From positions 124,001 through 188,000 of the forward strand of contig JAFRIE010000033.1 in the NCBI GenBank assembly GCA_017432885.1: a DNA stretch of 64,000 nucleotides. The letters are read 5' to 3'. Below the pieces are notes generated by a model, which saw only the letters and a list, made by a program, of their open reading frames with translations, did no database searches and was not told the origin of the DNA. How positions within the stretch are numbered: position 1 is the first letter of the stretch; each line of letters begins with the position of its first letter. This document shows, one piece after another, positions 18,311 to 25,950 of this stretch. The DNA is from Erysipelotrichaceae bacterium (GTDB lineage Bacteria; Bacillota_I; Bacilli_A; Erysipelotrichales; Erysipelotrichaceae). A program made the position numbers and the translations under genes.

Positions 18311-18316
18311 ATTATA
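18311..18316 (-). promoter_or_regulatory. -10 box placed for a leaderless transcript (paralogue 1)
   Basis: On the minus strand GGTCTTATAAT ends six bases before the ATG, so transcription would start at or within a base or two of the start codon. The same GGTCTTATAAT with the same six-base gap precedes paralogue 2. The -35 match is weak (GTGAAA at 17 bases). Confidence 0.6.
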
Positions 18317-18349
18317 AGACCCTATTTTCATATTTTCACATCATTTCTC

Positions 18350-18398
18350 TTGACAATAGTTCGGAACCGAAATATAATGAAATTGTTTCGGAACCGAA
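18350..18398 (+). promoter_or_regulatory. MarR gene promoter with two operator copies
   Basis: TTGACA (18350-18355), 17 bases, TATAAT (18373-18378) form a consensus sigma-A promoter. The inverted repeat TTCGGAACCGAA occurs once inside the spacer (18360-18371) and once just after the expected transcription start (18387-18398), 27 bases centre to centre. Occupation of both by the MarR dimer encoded downstream would block polymerase, so autorepression is the natural reading. The leftward paralogue 1 promoter is about 40 bases away and could be affected too. Confidence 0.85.
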
Positions 18399-18419
18399 TT
18401 AATGAAAGGAGTGATGTTT

Positions 18420-18938
18420 ATGCCTAGCAATATAGAATTATTCAGAAAGATGATGATCGTATCCCACGGTCTTAGAAGGAATGCCTTCAGAAGAGATGAA
18501 AAGAGAGAATGTCCAAGACATCCGCTGCATCGGATGAGGATGCCGGAAGAAGGAAAACATCCGTTTGGGGAAAGAAGGATCCATGGAGGACCAAGAGGCA
18601 TGTCCAGGGAAAGACTGTTGACGATCATCAGTGAATTCCCTGAGGGTGTCAATCAGAAACAGCTGGCGGAACACGCCAACATCAACGCCTCTTCGACTTC
18701 GGAAGTCGTAAGCAGGCTGGAGGATGACGGCTATCTCGTAAGAGAGATCGATCCTAACGACAGAAGGGCGACCATCCTGAAGCTCACGGAAATGGGCCAG
18801 GTCAGGGCGGAAGAAGTCAGAAACGAGCGGGAAGGAATGCTGGAAGGACTGTTTTCCAAACTGACGGAAGAAGAGAAAGAGACGCTCTCCAATCTTCTGG
18901 ACAAACTGATCGACAAGGTTCAGACGGATCAGGAATAA
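18420..18938 (+). CDS. MarR-family transcriptional regulator
   Basis: 172 residues from ATG 18420, which has AAAGGAG at eight bases; ATGs at 18402 and 18414 are badly spaced. After an unusually Arg/His-rich, probably disordered N-terminus of about 50 residues comes a MarR winged helix: 'LLTIISEFPEGVNQKQLAEH', the recognition helix INASSTSEVVSRLEDDGYL, and the wing REIDPNDRRATILKLTEMG, followed by a dimerisation helix. It likely represses itself through the two TTCGGAACCGAA sites. It stands alone, divergent from paralogue 1 and convergent with paralogue 2, and may control those two genes; the inducer is unknown. Confidence 0.92.
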   Translation: MPSNIELFRKMMIVSHGLRRNAFRRDEKRECPRHPLHRMRMPEEGKHPFGERRIHGGPRGMSRERLLTIISEFPEGVNQKQLAEHANINASSTSEVVSRLEDDGYLVREIDPNDRRATILKLTEMGQVRAEEVRNEREGMLEGLFSKLTEEEKETLSNLLDKLIDKVQTDQE

Positions 18939-18955
18939 ATGATCCGTTTCCTATA

Positions 18956-18989
18956 AAAAAGCTCTGATTTTTCAGAGCTTTCTTTTTTA
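18956..18989. terminator. Bidirectional intrinsic terminator
   Basis: Stem AAGCTCTGA/TCAGAGCTT with a TTTT loop (18959-18980), A-run on the left and TCTTTTTT on the right, between marR and the convergent paralogue 2. Confidence 0.85.
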
Positions 18990-19913
18990 TTACCAGTCCG
19001 AATCCCAGTCGGATCCGCCGGAATCCCAGGAGTCCCAGGAATCGGAGTCCGAATCCCAGCCGGAGTCGTAGTCGCTGTCGGAATCCCAGCCGGAACTCGT
19101 CCAGTCGTCGTAGTAGTCCGAGTAGGTGAAGTCGTCGTAGTCTTCGTTGTAGTAGTAATCGTCGTAGTAGGTATAATCGTCGTAGCTGCTGTGGAAATGG
19201 TCGTAGGTGCCGTAGTAGTACCAGTCGTCGTTGTTGTAGTAGTAGACATCGTTTCCCTGGGCGTAGTAAGCGCCGTACGGTGTGACGTAGTAGCCGTCAT
19301 GTTTATGGATATAACGTTTGTATACCATCGAACCGGAACCGAAGAGCAGCACCAGAACCAGGGCGACGATGCTAAAAGCTTTCGGCGGGAATACGGTGCT
19401 TCTTCCGCTCTTGTCGGCGATCCAGCTCCAGAGGAAAATACCCGGATTTACTAGCAGGAACAGGATGACGGCTGCCCAGATCGGGAACAGTCCGAACATG
19501 GATAAAATAAGCAGACCGATCGCCCCAAACAGCATTCCGAGGAACCACTTGGTGTCGGGATCCATCTTTGTTTTCCTTCTCTTCCCTGTTCTTATCGTAG
19601 AAGGTCTTAAAAGCTTCCTGGCAAAAGCCGGACGCTTTCTTACTTCCTCCAGGAACTTCTGATAGTATTCACTGACCGCGTGTCTTTCATCTTTGCCCTT
19701 GTAACGCAAAGCTCTGCTTCCATCGGCTTTCATCTTGTACACGACAAAATCCCCGAAGTCGTCCTGATAGATAACAAAAGCCTTGGGATCCGTATAGTCG
19801 TCCCCGATATAGAATCTGGTCTTCTCCGAATCGATCTTGAATTCCTCAAAGACCCTTCTCAACGCTTCATAAGTCTCCACCTTTTCAGGCAGATATTTCT
19901 TCTCGTTTTCCAT
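18990..19913 (-). CDS. Membrane protein with Asp/Ser/Trp-rich tail (paralogue 2)
   Basis: 307 residues from the ATG at 19913 (MENEKKYLPEK). The N-terminal about 110 residues are nearly the same as in paralogue 1 (IDSEKTRFYIGDDYTDPKAF and onward). It has more membrane segments (three helices between about 120 and 205), the same 'HDGYYVTP.G.YY.QG.DVYYY' linker and a longer tail with repeated 'GWDSDSD' units ending in the identical SGGSDWDSDW. The function is unknown. A TATAAT sits exactly six bases before the ATG with no ribosome binding site, as in paralogue 1. The tail-coding DNA is repetitive and might vary in length between strains. Confidence 0.75.
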   Translation of the reverse strand: MENEKKYLPEKVETYEALRRVFEEFKIDSEKTRFYIGDDYTDPKAFVIYQDDFGDFVVYKMKADGSRALRYKGKDERHAVSEYYQKFLEEVRKRPAFARKLLRPSTIRTGKRRKTKMDPDTKWFLGMLFGAIGLLILSMFGLFPIWAAVILFLLVNPGIFLWSWIADKSGRSTVFPPKAFSIVALVLVLLFGSGSMVYKRYIHKHDGYYVTPYGAYYAQGNDVYYYNNDDWYYYGTYDHFHSSYDDYTYYDDYYYNEDYDDFTYSDYYDDWTSSGWDSDSDYDSGWDSDSDSWDSWDSGGSDWDSDW

Positions 19914-19919
19914 GACTTT

Positions 19920-19925
19920 ATTATA
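19920..19925 (-). promoter_or_regulatory. -10 box placed for a leaderless transcript (paralogue 2)
   Basis: Minus-strand GGTCTTATAAT followed by AAAGTC and then the ATG. The hexamer-to-start distance matches that of paralogue 1, while the six intervening bases differ. A TTGAAA lies 15 bases upstream, a short spacer. Confidence 0.6.
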
Positions 19926-20015
19926 AGACCTGCCGGACGATTTCAACACCCCCTGTTTCCCATGACAAAAGAATAAAAGCGCGATAAGATTAAAATAAAT
20001 ACAGGAGACAGGAAG

Positions 20016-20924
20016 ATGAAGAAACTGCTGATAATACTAATGGTCACGCTGATGCTGTGCGGATGTACGGGAACTGCCAACGAAGGAAGCGGCACACCCA
20101 AGGAAGAAGAGAAAGTCTATACGCTGGAAGACGGGATCATTCCCTATCTGGCCCATTCTACCATCAACATCGTATACAGCGTGATCGTGGAACGGGATCA
20201 GTCGAGTGATTATACGGTAAGCAGGCTGGTCCGGCTTGTACCGCTGAAAGAAGAAGGCGAGTTCTATGAAACGATGAAGCAGCAGTTCAGCGAGGAACAG
20301 CTGGACGGAGAGCTGTACTTTGTCAGTGAAATGATAGAATCAGACAGACACCTGCAATACGACCAGATGGATCTGGAGAAGAATTATTTAAATTATTTCT
20401 GGGTCATGAAAGATGATCCGGAAGCAAAGGTCCTGACGATCCACCAGTACAGCAGTGATCGGGAGACGGTCTACGATCAGCAGAAACAGGATTGGGTTCC
20501 GGGAAATCTGAGTTTTGAAATGGACTACGGCAATGACCGTTATGTGATCGACTATTCCAAGATGGAAGAAGACGACTGGGATCTGCTGGCAACGGAGAGT
20601 TTTGCCTACTCGGATTCGTTCGCATCCAGGCCCTATGACTACAAGGGCTATGTGACCGTTTATGATCCGGTGAAAGGAATTCCGGAGTATACCTACATCG
20701 CTCTGGTAGAAAACGGCGTCAGAATGCGCAGTACGCCGGAGATCCGCGATGACAACAAGCTTGGTGTACTGAAAGCCTACAGCACGAACGATTTCTGGTT
20801 CAGGTTCTTTCTGTATGAGAAGACAGAGAACGACGGCTATACCTGGTACAGAGTCGGAAAGAAACACTGGATCGCCAGTGACGGGACCTGGGTAGAGGAA
20901 CATCAGCTGAAAGCGGAAGGATAG
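20016..20924 (+). CDS. Lipoprotein with C-terminal SH3-like domain
   Basis: 302 residues. The N-terminus (MKKLLIILMVTLMLCGC) is a lipoprotein signal with the lipidated Cys at 17. A charged linker and a domain of unknown type follow. From about residue 225 the pattern 'YIALVENGVRMRSTPEIRDD....L....F....E.....YTWYRV' is that of a bacterial SH3 domain, which usually binds cell-wall peptides. ACAGGAGACAGGAAG precedes the ATG. It lies three bases ahead of the cation-efflux gene and is probably cotranscribed with it, although no functional link is evident. Confidence 0.8.
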   Translation: MKKLLIILMVTLMLCGCTGTANEGSGTPKEEEKVYTLEDGIIPYLAHSTINIVYSVIVERDQSSDYTVSRLVRLVPLKEEGEFYETMKQQFSEEQLDGELYFVSEMIESDRHLQYDQMDLEKNYLNYFWVMKDDPEAKVLTIHQYSSDRETVYDQQKQDWVPGNLSFEMDYGNDRYVIDYSKMEEDDWDLLATESFAYSDSFASRPYDYKGYVTVYDPVKGIPEYTYIALVENGVRMRSTPEIRDDNKLGVLKAYSTNDFWFRFFLYEKTENDGYTWYRVGKKHWIASDGTWVEEHQLKAEG

Positions 20925-20927
20925 AAT

Positions 20928-22028
20928 ATGAATCAGACCGTCAAGGAAGAAAGAGACAGGATATCGAAGATATCCGGTATTACAGGAATCGTAATCAACG
21001 TATTCCTGTGTACGATGAAACTGATCATCGGAAAGAAGGTTAACTCCATTTCGATTCTTTCGGACGGTTTTAATAATCTCAGTGACGTATTTAATGCCCT
21101 AATGGTATTCGTGGGTTACCGTCTTACGGGCAAGCCTGCGGATCGGGAACATCCCTATGGTCACGGACGTTTCGAATACATGATGTCACAGTTCATCGCC
21201 ATCATGGTGATGTATGTGGGGATCTCTTTGTTAAGGAGCTGCGTGGAGAGACTGATCCGTCCCGAGACTGTTCTGATGGACAGATATGCGGTGATCGTAC
21301 TTGGCGTATCATTGTTTGTGAAACTGGGACTGGCGTTCTGGTACGACAGGATGTACCGAAAGAGCGAGCTAACACCGCTGCAGGCACAGAAAGCGGATTC
21401 CCTGTCGGATGTGGCAGGAACAGGAGTGATTCTTGCGGGTTATCTCATGGGATCGGTAATAAGTCTTCCGGTAGACTCCATCATCGGTATCGTCGTATCC
21501 GTCATCATCATTCTGGGCGGTTCCAGGATCTTCCTTAGAATGACATCCATTCTGCTGGGACAGCCGGCGAATGAAGAACTGTACAGAAGCATCGAAGAGA
21601 TCCTGAAACAGGACAAGGAGATTAGAGGCTATCATGATCTTAGGCTGCACAGTTACGGTTCAGGGAATGTGTACGGAAGCTGTGACGTAGAAGTCAACGG
21701 GGATGACAGTCTGTTTGAGATCCACGACTTTCTGGATGTGATAGAGAAAAGGATCTTCGAATACACGGGTGTGCAGATGACTCTGCATCCCGATCCGATC
21801 GGAACAAGCAGGAAGATCAAGGAATACGGCAGGATCATCAGTGATGCGTTGAAGAAATATGACGAGAGGATCTCCTACCACGATCTGCAGTACAACGGGA
21901 TGAGTAAGAGTTATTCTCTGGATGTGGTGATCCCTTATGATCTGAAGGTAAATGAAGAGGAACTGTGTAAAGAGATCAGAAAGGTATTTGAAGAAGACAG
22001 TGTAGAAATAAAGGTGGATAGAGAATAA
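20928..22028 (+). CDS. Cation diffusion facilitator (CDF) transporter
   Basis: 366 residues with six membrane helices in the first two-thirds and a cytoplasmic C-terminal domain. Signature elements are SDGFNNLSDVFNA in helix 2 with the metal-binding Asp, HPYGHGRFEYM in the following loop and KADSLSDVAG in helix 5. CDF proteins export Zn, Mn, Fe, Co or Cd in exchange for protons; the N/D...D/D site (N-x3-D in helix 2, D-x3-D in helix 5) may favour manganese or iron over zinc, but this is tentative. A terminator follows. Confidence 0.92.
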   Translation: MNQTVKEERDRISKISGITGIVINVFLCTMKLIIGKKVNSISILSDGFNNLSDVFNALMVFVGYRLTGKPADREHPYGHGRFEYMMSQFIAIMVMYVGISLLRSCVERLIRPETVLMDRYAVIVLGVSLFVKLGLAFWYDRMYRKSELTPLQAQKADSLSDVAGTGVILAGYLMGSVISLPVDSIIGIVVSVIIILGGSRIFLRMTSILLGQPANEELYRSIEEILKQDKEIRGYHDLRLHSYGSGNVYGSCDVEVNGDDSLFEIHDFLDVIEKRIFEYTGVQMTLHPDPIGTSRKIKEYGRIISDALKKYDERISYHDLQYNGMSKSYSLDVVIPYDLKVNEEELCKEIRKVFEEDSVEIKVDRE

Positions 22029-22068
22029 AAAGACGGGGTTGTGTCGATTATAAGACCTCGTCTTTTAG
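22028..22068 (+). terminator. Intrinsic terminator
   Basis: Twelve-pair stem AAAAGACGGGGT/ACCTCGTCTTTT (one G-T pair) with a 15-base loop. It ends the lipoprotein-CDF transcript. Confidence 0.75.
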
Positions 22069-22147
22069 CTTGACCGTTGTCGTGTTTTTTGCATGATCCT
22101 TAACATAGCATAAAGTAAAATAATAATGAATGGATGAAGGAGAAAGC

Positions 22148-22600
22148 ATGAATAAGAAACATTCCGATAAAGATGTGATTTATAAAGAAATAATTACCGG
22201 ATCTTATAATCCAAGACGTTACTCGATGAAGATCATAGACGGAGAAACTCCTTTGGTCGTGTTGACGAGCTGTTACTTGCTTGATTTCGAATCGGAGAAG
22301 ACCGCCAGTTATAATCTGAACAAAGAGGGCATTGATAAGATCAAAGAACGGATCGAAAATGCAAGATATCTTTTCAATGATGAACCTCTTGAAGAATGTG
22401 ACTATTTTGTCTTAGATGGCTGCAAGGAAGAGTATTTCTTCCGATCCGGAAATAAGAAAGCCAAAATTAAAAAAGACAATTTCAGTCTTATATACTCCGA
22501 AATGTCGAAGGATACAAAAGCAGGAGAGATCATGAATATCATTGATTCAATCCATGAAATACTGAAGGAATATGGAATTGCTCTGGATGAACCGGCATAG
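22148..22600 (+). CDS. Hypothetical protein
   Basis: 150 residues from ATG 22148, chosen for its AAGGAG at eight bases. It is soluble, acidic and mixed alpha/beta, without membrane segments or motifs I recognise; it contains the strand-like segments ITGSYNPRRYSMKIIDGETP and PLEECDYFVLDGCKEEYFF. It is monocistronic: a terminator precedes it and the next gene points the other way. It is the first gene of the region with a visibly higher A+T content. Confidence 0.65.
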   Translation: MNKKHSDKDVIYKEIITGSYNPRRYSMKIIDGETPLVVLTSCYLLDFESEKTASYNLNKEGIDKIKERIENARYLFNDEPLEECDYFVLDGCKEEYFFRSGNKKAKIKKDNFSLIYSEMSKDTKAGEIMNIIDSIHEILKEYGIALDEPA

Positions 22601-22629
22601 ATTTCGATTGTCTGCTACATCTGTTCTGA

Positions 22630-23637
22630 TTAAATATCTCTCCTATCAATAAAAGTCTTATCAAACAGTCCAAGTTTCACAAGACCTTCGTTGATCTTCT
22701 CAAGATCATAGGTCTTGTTTTTTATACAGATCAGGATAAACTGGTCCGACTTATCCGACGGATTAAAAGCCATGGAATTGCGTGAAAGCAGGTCCATAGT
22801 CTGCTGTACATTGAGCTTTAAAGCCAGACACAGAGCGATAGCCGCGTCTTTTCGCGGACTGTAGTTACCGCACATGATCCGGGAATACGTCCTTCTAGGA
22901 AGCCATGCGCGGTCGTAAATCGCAGATGGTTTTTCATCAAGAAGATCAACATAGTAATAGAGTTTATCCGCAAAGGTTGAGACATCATTCGGTAGTTCAT
23001 ATCGATAAGAAGTCCCGACCCTTTTATGAACCTTGATCAGTTTCGATTTCTTCGATCTCTCCATGACCGTTTCATATCTTGAACCGTATTCTTCCTGAAG
23101 TTTCTCTGTCGCCTTCTGCCTGCTGATGAATTCTTCTACGTTCTCGGCGATCTTGCCGGAAAGCATAAAAGAATCTTCATCAAAGATACAGATGATCACT
23201 TTCACATTTCCGTGCTTCATCAAAAATTCGTTGATCTCGCTGGTAGCGATATTCAGAGCCTCGTCTTTTGGAAAGCCATATACTCCCGTAGAGATCAAAG
23301 GAAAGGCGATCGATCTGCACTGTTCCCTTAATGCCAAGGCCAGAGAGATACGGTAACAGTTTCTTAGATTCTCCAGTTCGTTGTGTTGTCCGTCTATCCA
23401 TCTTGGTCCTACCGTATGAATAATGACTCTGCATAGATCAAACCCCGATGTCACCCTGGCATCGCCGACATCGATCGCTCCGATCTTTTTCCTCTCGGCA
23501 AGAAGCCGTTCCGCTCCGGCCGCCTTGTATATAGCCGAATCAACGCCTCCTCCGATTATCGGTAAAGGGTTGGCTGAATTGACGATTGCATCAACCTTCA
23601 GTGTTGTAATATCCGCTCTAACATATTTAATCGCCAT
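22630..23637 (-). CDS. Macrodomain protein with C-terminal HTH-like domain
   Basis: 335 residues from the ATG at 23637, which has GAGGTGATTTT in front; upstream in-frame codons lack a site. Residues 1-170 are a macrodomain: ADI at 8-10, N20-x2-N23, the GGGVD loop 29-33 and the STGVYGFP loop 116-123, all known to bind ADP-ribose. After a linker, residues about 236-295 (AWLPRRTYSRIMCGNYSPRKD, ALCLALKLNVQQTMDLL) resemble a Cro/XRE-like helix-turn-helix that I have seen attached to other domains in Firmicutes. Divergent from the NAD-salvage operon, with a 19-bp palindrome in its own promoter region, it is a good candidate for an ADP-ribose-responsive repressor; catalytic de-ADP-ribosylation is the alternative. 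Confidence 0.82.
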   Translation of the reverse strand: MAIKYVRADITTLKVDAIVNSANPLPIIGGGVDSAIYKAAGAERLLAERKKIGAIDVGDARVTSGFDLCRVIIHTVGPRWIDGQHNELENLRNCYRISLALALREQCRSIAFPLISTGVYGFPKDEALNIATSEINEFLMKHGNVKVIICIFDEDSFMLSGKIAENVEEFISRQKATEKLQEEYGSRYETVMERSKKSKLIKVHKRVGTSYRYELPNDVSTFADKLYYYVDLLDEKPSAIYDRAWLPRRTYSRIMCGNYSPRKDAAIALCLALKLNVQQTMDLLSRNSMAFNPSDKSDQFILICIKNKTYDLEKINEGLVKLGLFDKTFIDRRDI

Positions 23638-23665
23638 AAAATCACCTCTTTTATAATTATACAAA

Positions 23666-23684
23666 TGTCTCATTAAATGAGACA
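23666..23684. promoter_or_regulatory. 19-bp perfect palindrome, candidate operator
   Basis: TGTCTCATTAAATGAGACA has nine-base arms around a single central base. It lies between the divergent macrodomain-HTH gene and the small-ORF/ADP-ribosylglycohydrolase/NMNAT/PnuC operon. It covers the -35 region of the leftward promoter, whose -10 TATAAT is read on the minus strand just before the ribosome binding site. It has no T-run, so it is not a terminator. Confidence 0.75.
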
Positions 23685-23735
23685 AGAATAATATTTTTCG
23701 CCTGTATTATTTAGTCAGTAAAGGAGGAAAATAGT

Positions 23736-23927
23736 ATGAAACAGATTAAAGAAGTTGAAGAAATGACAAAGGTGGATCTGATTAAGGTAATTGAAACAAT
23801 AGGAGAACAAATCAAGGAATTGACAAGTGATTTTGATCCTGCAGGGAAATTAATCTTGGCTCAAACGGTCATTAGTGGAGTTTTGGCTTTCGCCTATGCA
23901 TTAAGTCGCAGTAAAGGAGGAGAATAA
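23736..23927 (+). CDS. Small protein, first gene of NAD-salvage operon
   Basis: 63 residues with AAAGGAGGAAAATAGT before the ATG. An amphipathic helical N-terminal half (EEMTKVDLIKVIETIGEQIKEL) precedes a hydrophobic segment (LILAQTVISGVLAFAYAL) that could cross or lie on the membrane. No family is recognised. The gene is one base upstream of the ADP-ribosylglycohydrolase gene, whose ribosome binding site is inside its 3' end, so it is translated from the same message. The good ribosome binding site and coupling argue that it is real. Confidence 0.7.
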   Translation: MKQIKEVEEMTKVDLIKVIETIGEQIKELTSDFDPAGKLILAQTVISGVLAFAYALSRSKGGE

Positions 23928-23928
23928 C

Positions 23929-24732
23929 ATGTTTGGAGCTACATTAGGAGACATTATCGGGAGTAGATTTGAATTTGACAGAGGCAATCATACGAAGGAG
24001 TTCCAGCTGTTTACAAAGAGATGCAGTTTTACCGATGATACGGTCATGACAGTTGCGGTAGCGAAAACCCTTCTGGAAACAGACAGAAACGCTTCAGAAG
24101 AAGAATTAAAAAAAGCGCTGATCGTAAACATGCAGAAACTGGGAAGACGTTATCCCTATGCCGGATATGGAAGCAGATTCATTCACTGGGTTTTTGCCAA
24201 GGAACCAAGGCCTTATAATTCCTGGGGAAACGGTTCGGCCATGAGAGTATCAGCAGCAGGATGGCTTTATGATTCCCTGGAGAGAACAAGGGAGGTTGCC
24301 AGATGGACCGCGGAAGTGTCTCATAATCATCCGGAAGGAATCAAGGGAGCGGAATGTGCGGCAGCGGTCATCTATCTGGCAAGGACAGGAAGTACGAAAG
24401 AAGAAATCAGAGAATATGTCATAAAAGAGTTTGATTATGATCTTCATGAAAGTCTTGAAGAACTGAGAAAAAGACACCGTCATGATGAATCGTGCATGGA
24501 TTCTCTTCCAAAAGCCCTGGTATCTTTCCTGGAAGGAAATTCATATGAAGACGTTATCAGGAATGCCGTGTCTCTGGGCGGAGATACCGACACTTTGGGG
24601 GCGATCGCAGGAGGTATGGCGGAAGGGTATTATGAGATTCCGGAAGAGATGATCAAACAGGGAAAGGAATACCTTACAGAGGAGCTGAAAGAGATCCTCT
24701 GCATGATCGATACAGGGAGGACTGATGAATAA
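23929..24732 (+). CDS. ADP-ribosylglycohydrolase (DraG family)
   Basis: 267-residue all-helical DraG/ARH fold. Metal-binding residues are visible in FTDDT (T35-D36-D37-T38) and GGDTDT (217-222), and the GNGSAMRV substrate loop is at 101-108. Such enzymes remove ADP-ribose from arginine, from other groups or from small molecules using two Mg or Mn ions. AAAGGAGGAGAATAAC precedes the ATG. The NMNAT-like gene overlaps its last eight bases. Its placement with NMN uptake and adenylylation points to recycling of ADP-ribose or to a NAD-related signal; it could also reverse the action of the transferase at 15.4 kb. Confidence 0.9.
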   Translation: MFGATLGDIIGSRFEFDRGNHTKEFQLFTKRCSFTDDTVMTVAVAKTLLETDRNASEEELKKALIVNMQKLGRRYPYAGYGSRFIHWVFAKEPRPYNSWGNGSAMRVSAAGWLYDSLERTREVARWTAEVSHNHPEGIKGAECAAAVIYLARTGSTKEEIREYVIKEFDYDLHESLEELRKRHRHDESCMDSLPKALVSFLEGNSYEDVIRNAVSLGGDTDTLGAIAGGMAEGYYEIPEEMIKQGKEYLTEELKEILCMIDTGRTDE

Positions 24733-25231
24733 GAAATACAAGATAGGAATGTACGGAGGCAAGTTTCTGCCTTTCCACAAGGGACACAGATACTGCGTAG
24801 AATTCGCTGCTGATGAATGCGAAACGGTATATGTGATTCTGTTTTACGGCTGTGCCGATGAGGAAAAAATACTAAAGGAACATCCCGAATGGTGGCTGTC
24901 TCTGGAAGAGAGAAAGAAACAGCTGATGAAAATATACGATGACACAAAAGACAGGGCCAGGATCATTCCGGCACTAATCGATGTATCAGAACTGCGTACG
25001 CCAGAAGGAGAAGAGGACTGGGATGCGGAAACGCCTCTGGTCAGAGACCTGTTGGGACCGCATCTTAATGCGGTCTACAGCAGTGAGCCTTCTTATGAAG
25101 ATTATTTCAGAAGAGCTTATCCGGAAGCCGATCATAGGCTGGTGGATGTTCCCAGGATTCATTTTCCGATCAGCAGCACCAGGATCAGGGAGATGAAAGA
25201 TAAAGAAGAAAGAGAGGAATGGATGATATGA
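24725..25231 (+). CDS. NadR-like NMN adenylyltransferase
   Basis: 168 residues of a nucleotidyltransferase fold: GGKFLPFHKGH with the H18-x2-H21 ATP-binding motif, and ISSTRIR (149-155), the second ATP-phosphate motif. The length equals one catalytic domain, resembling the adenylyltransferase part of NadR without its HTH or kinase domains. It would convert NMN (or a ribosylated nicotinamide after kinase action) to NAD. GGAGG precedes the ATG inside the upstream gene, so translation is coupled. It is followed by pnuC, its natural partner; another cytidylyl- or adenylyltransferase activity cannot be excluded. Confidence 0.82.
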   Translation: MNKKYKIGMYGGKFLPFHKGHRYCVEFAADECETVYVILFYGCADEEKILKEHPEWWLSLEERKKQLMKIYDDTKDRARIIPALIDVSELRTPEGEEDWDAETPLVRDLLGPHLNAVYSSEPSYEDYFRRAYPEADHRLVDVPRIHFPISSTRIREMKDKEEREEWMI

Positions 25232-25950
25232 GAATGGAGAATCTAAGGAAGAGTTTTAAGGAACTGACATGGTACGAATATCTGATGGGGATTGTGATGA
25301 TTGTCATTGCTGCAAAGGCAATGATTGAGGGCTTTGCGACAGGTTCTTCCAATGGGAATCCGGCATGGCTGACCGTCATTAATTTCATCAGTGCCGTCTG
25401 TGGAGTGATATGCATCTTCTTTACGGCTAAAGCCAATATCTCGAACTTTATCTTCGCTTCAGTCAATACGATCGTCTATGCCATATATCTTGTCTATTGG
25501 CATATCTGGGGCACGGCCGCTTTGGAAATCTTCTTCTACATTCCGACCAATTTCATTTCCTGGTATCACTGGGCAAAACACAGGGATGAGATGATCAGTC
25601 AGAAGACGAAAGCAAAGAGACTGACGGTGTTGCAGAATGTAGTGTGCACAATGATTGTTGTCTGTTCCGCCGTCTTGTATCACATGATCCTGGTAAGGTT
25701 TGGCGGAGAGGTAGCATGGCTGGATGCATTCACTTTGAGCATTGGGATTATTGCTACGATACTGGAGATGTTCAGGTATGCGGAGCAGTATGTGTGGTGG
25801 CTGATTACGGATATAGTAGCGGTAGCGATGTATATTGTTCACTTTGATCCGGTCTATCTGACAAAGAAGAGTATCTATCTGATCATGGCAGTGATTGGGC
25901 TGTACAACTGGATCAAATTGAACAAAGAAAGAAACATAGAGAATGATTAA
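25228..25950 (+). CDS. pnuC: Nicotinamide nucleoside transporter PnuC
   Basis: 240 residues from ATG 25228, which overlaps the preceding stop as ATGA and has GAGAGG at ten bases; the ATG at 25219 is too close to that site. It has seven or so membrane helices with family hallmarks: FYIPTNFISWYHWAKHR in the middle, WWLITDIVAVAMYI near the end and a late IYLIMAVIGLYNW segment. PnuC carries nicotinamide riboside (or related vitamers) into the cell by facilitated diffusion driven by later phosphorylation. It is the last gene of the four-gene operon. Confidence 0.92.
   Translation: MRMENLRKSFKELTWYEYLMGIVMIVIAAKAMIEGFATGSSNGNPAWLTVINFISAVCGVICIFFTAKANISNFIFASVNTIVYAIYLVYWHIWGTAALEIFFYIPTNFISWYHWAKHRDEMISQKTKAKRLTVLQNVVCTMIVVCSAVLYHMILVRFGGEVAWLDAFTLSIGIIATILEMFRYAEQYVWWLITDIVAVAMYIVHFDPVYLTKKSIYLIMAVIGLYNWIKLNKERNIEND

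Noticed and set aside
18990-19200. Repetitive DNA considered as a CRISPR array or minisatellite
   Set aside because: Repeats are codon-level Asp/Ser/Trp/Tyr runs without constant repeat-spacer periodicity.
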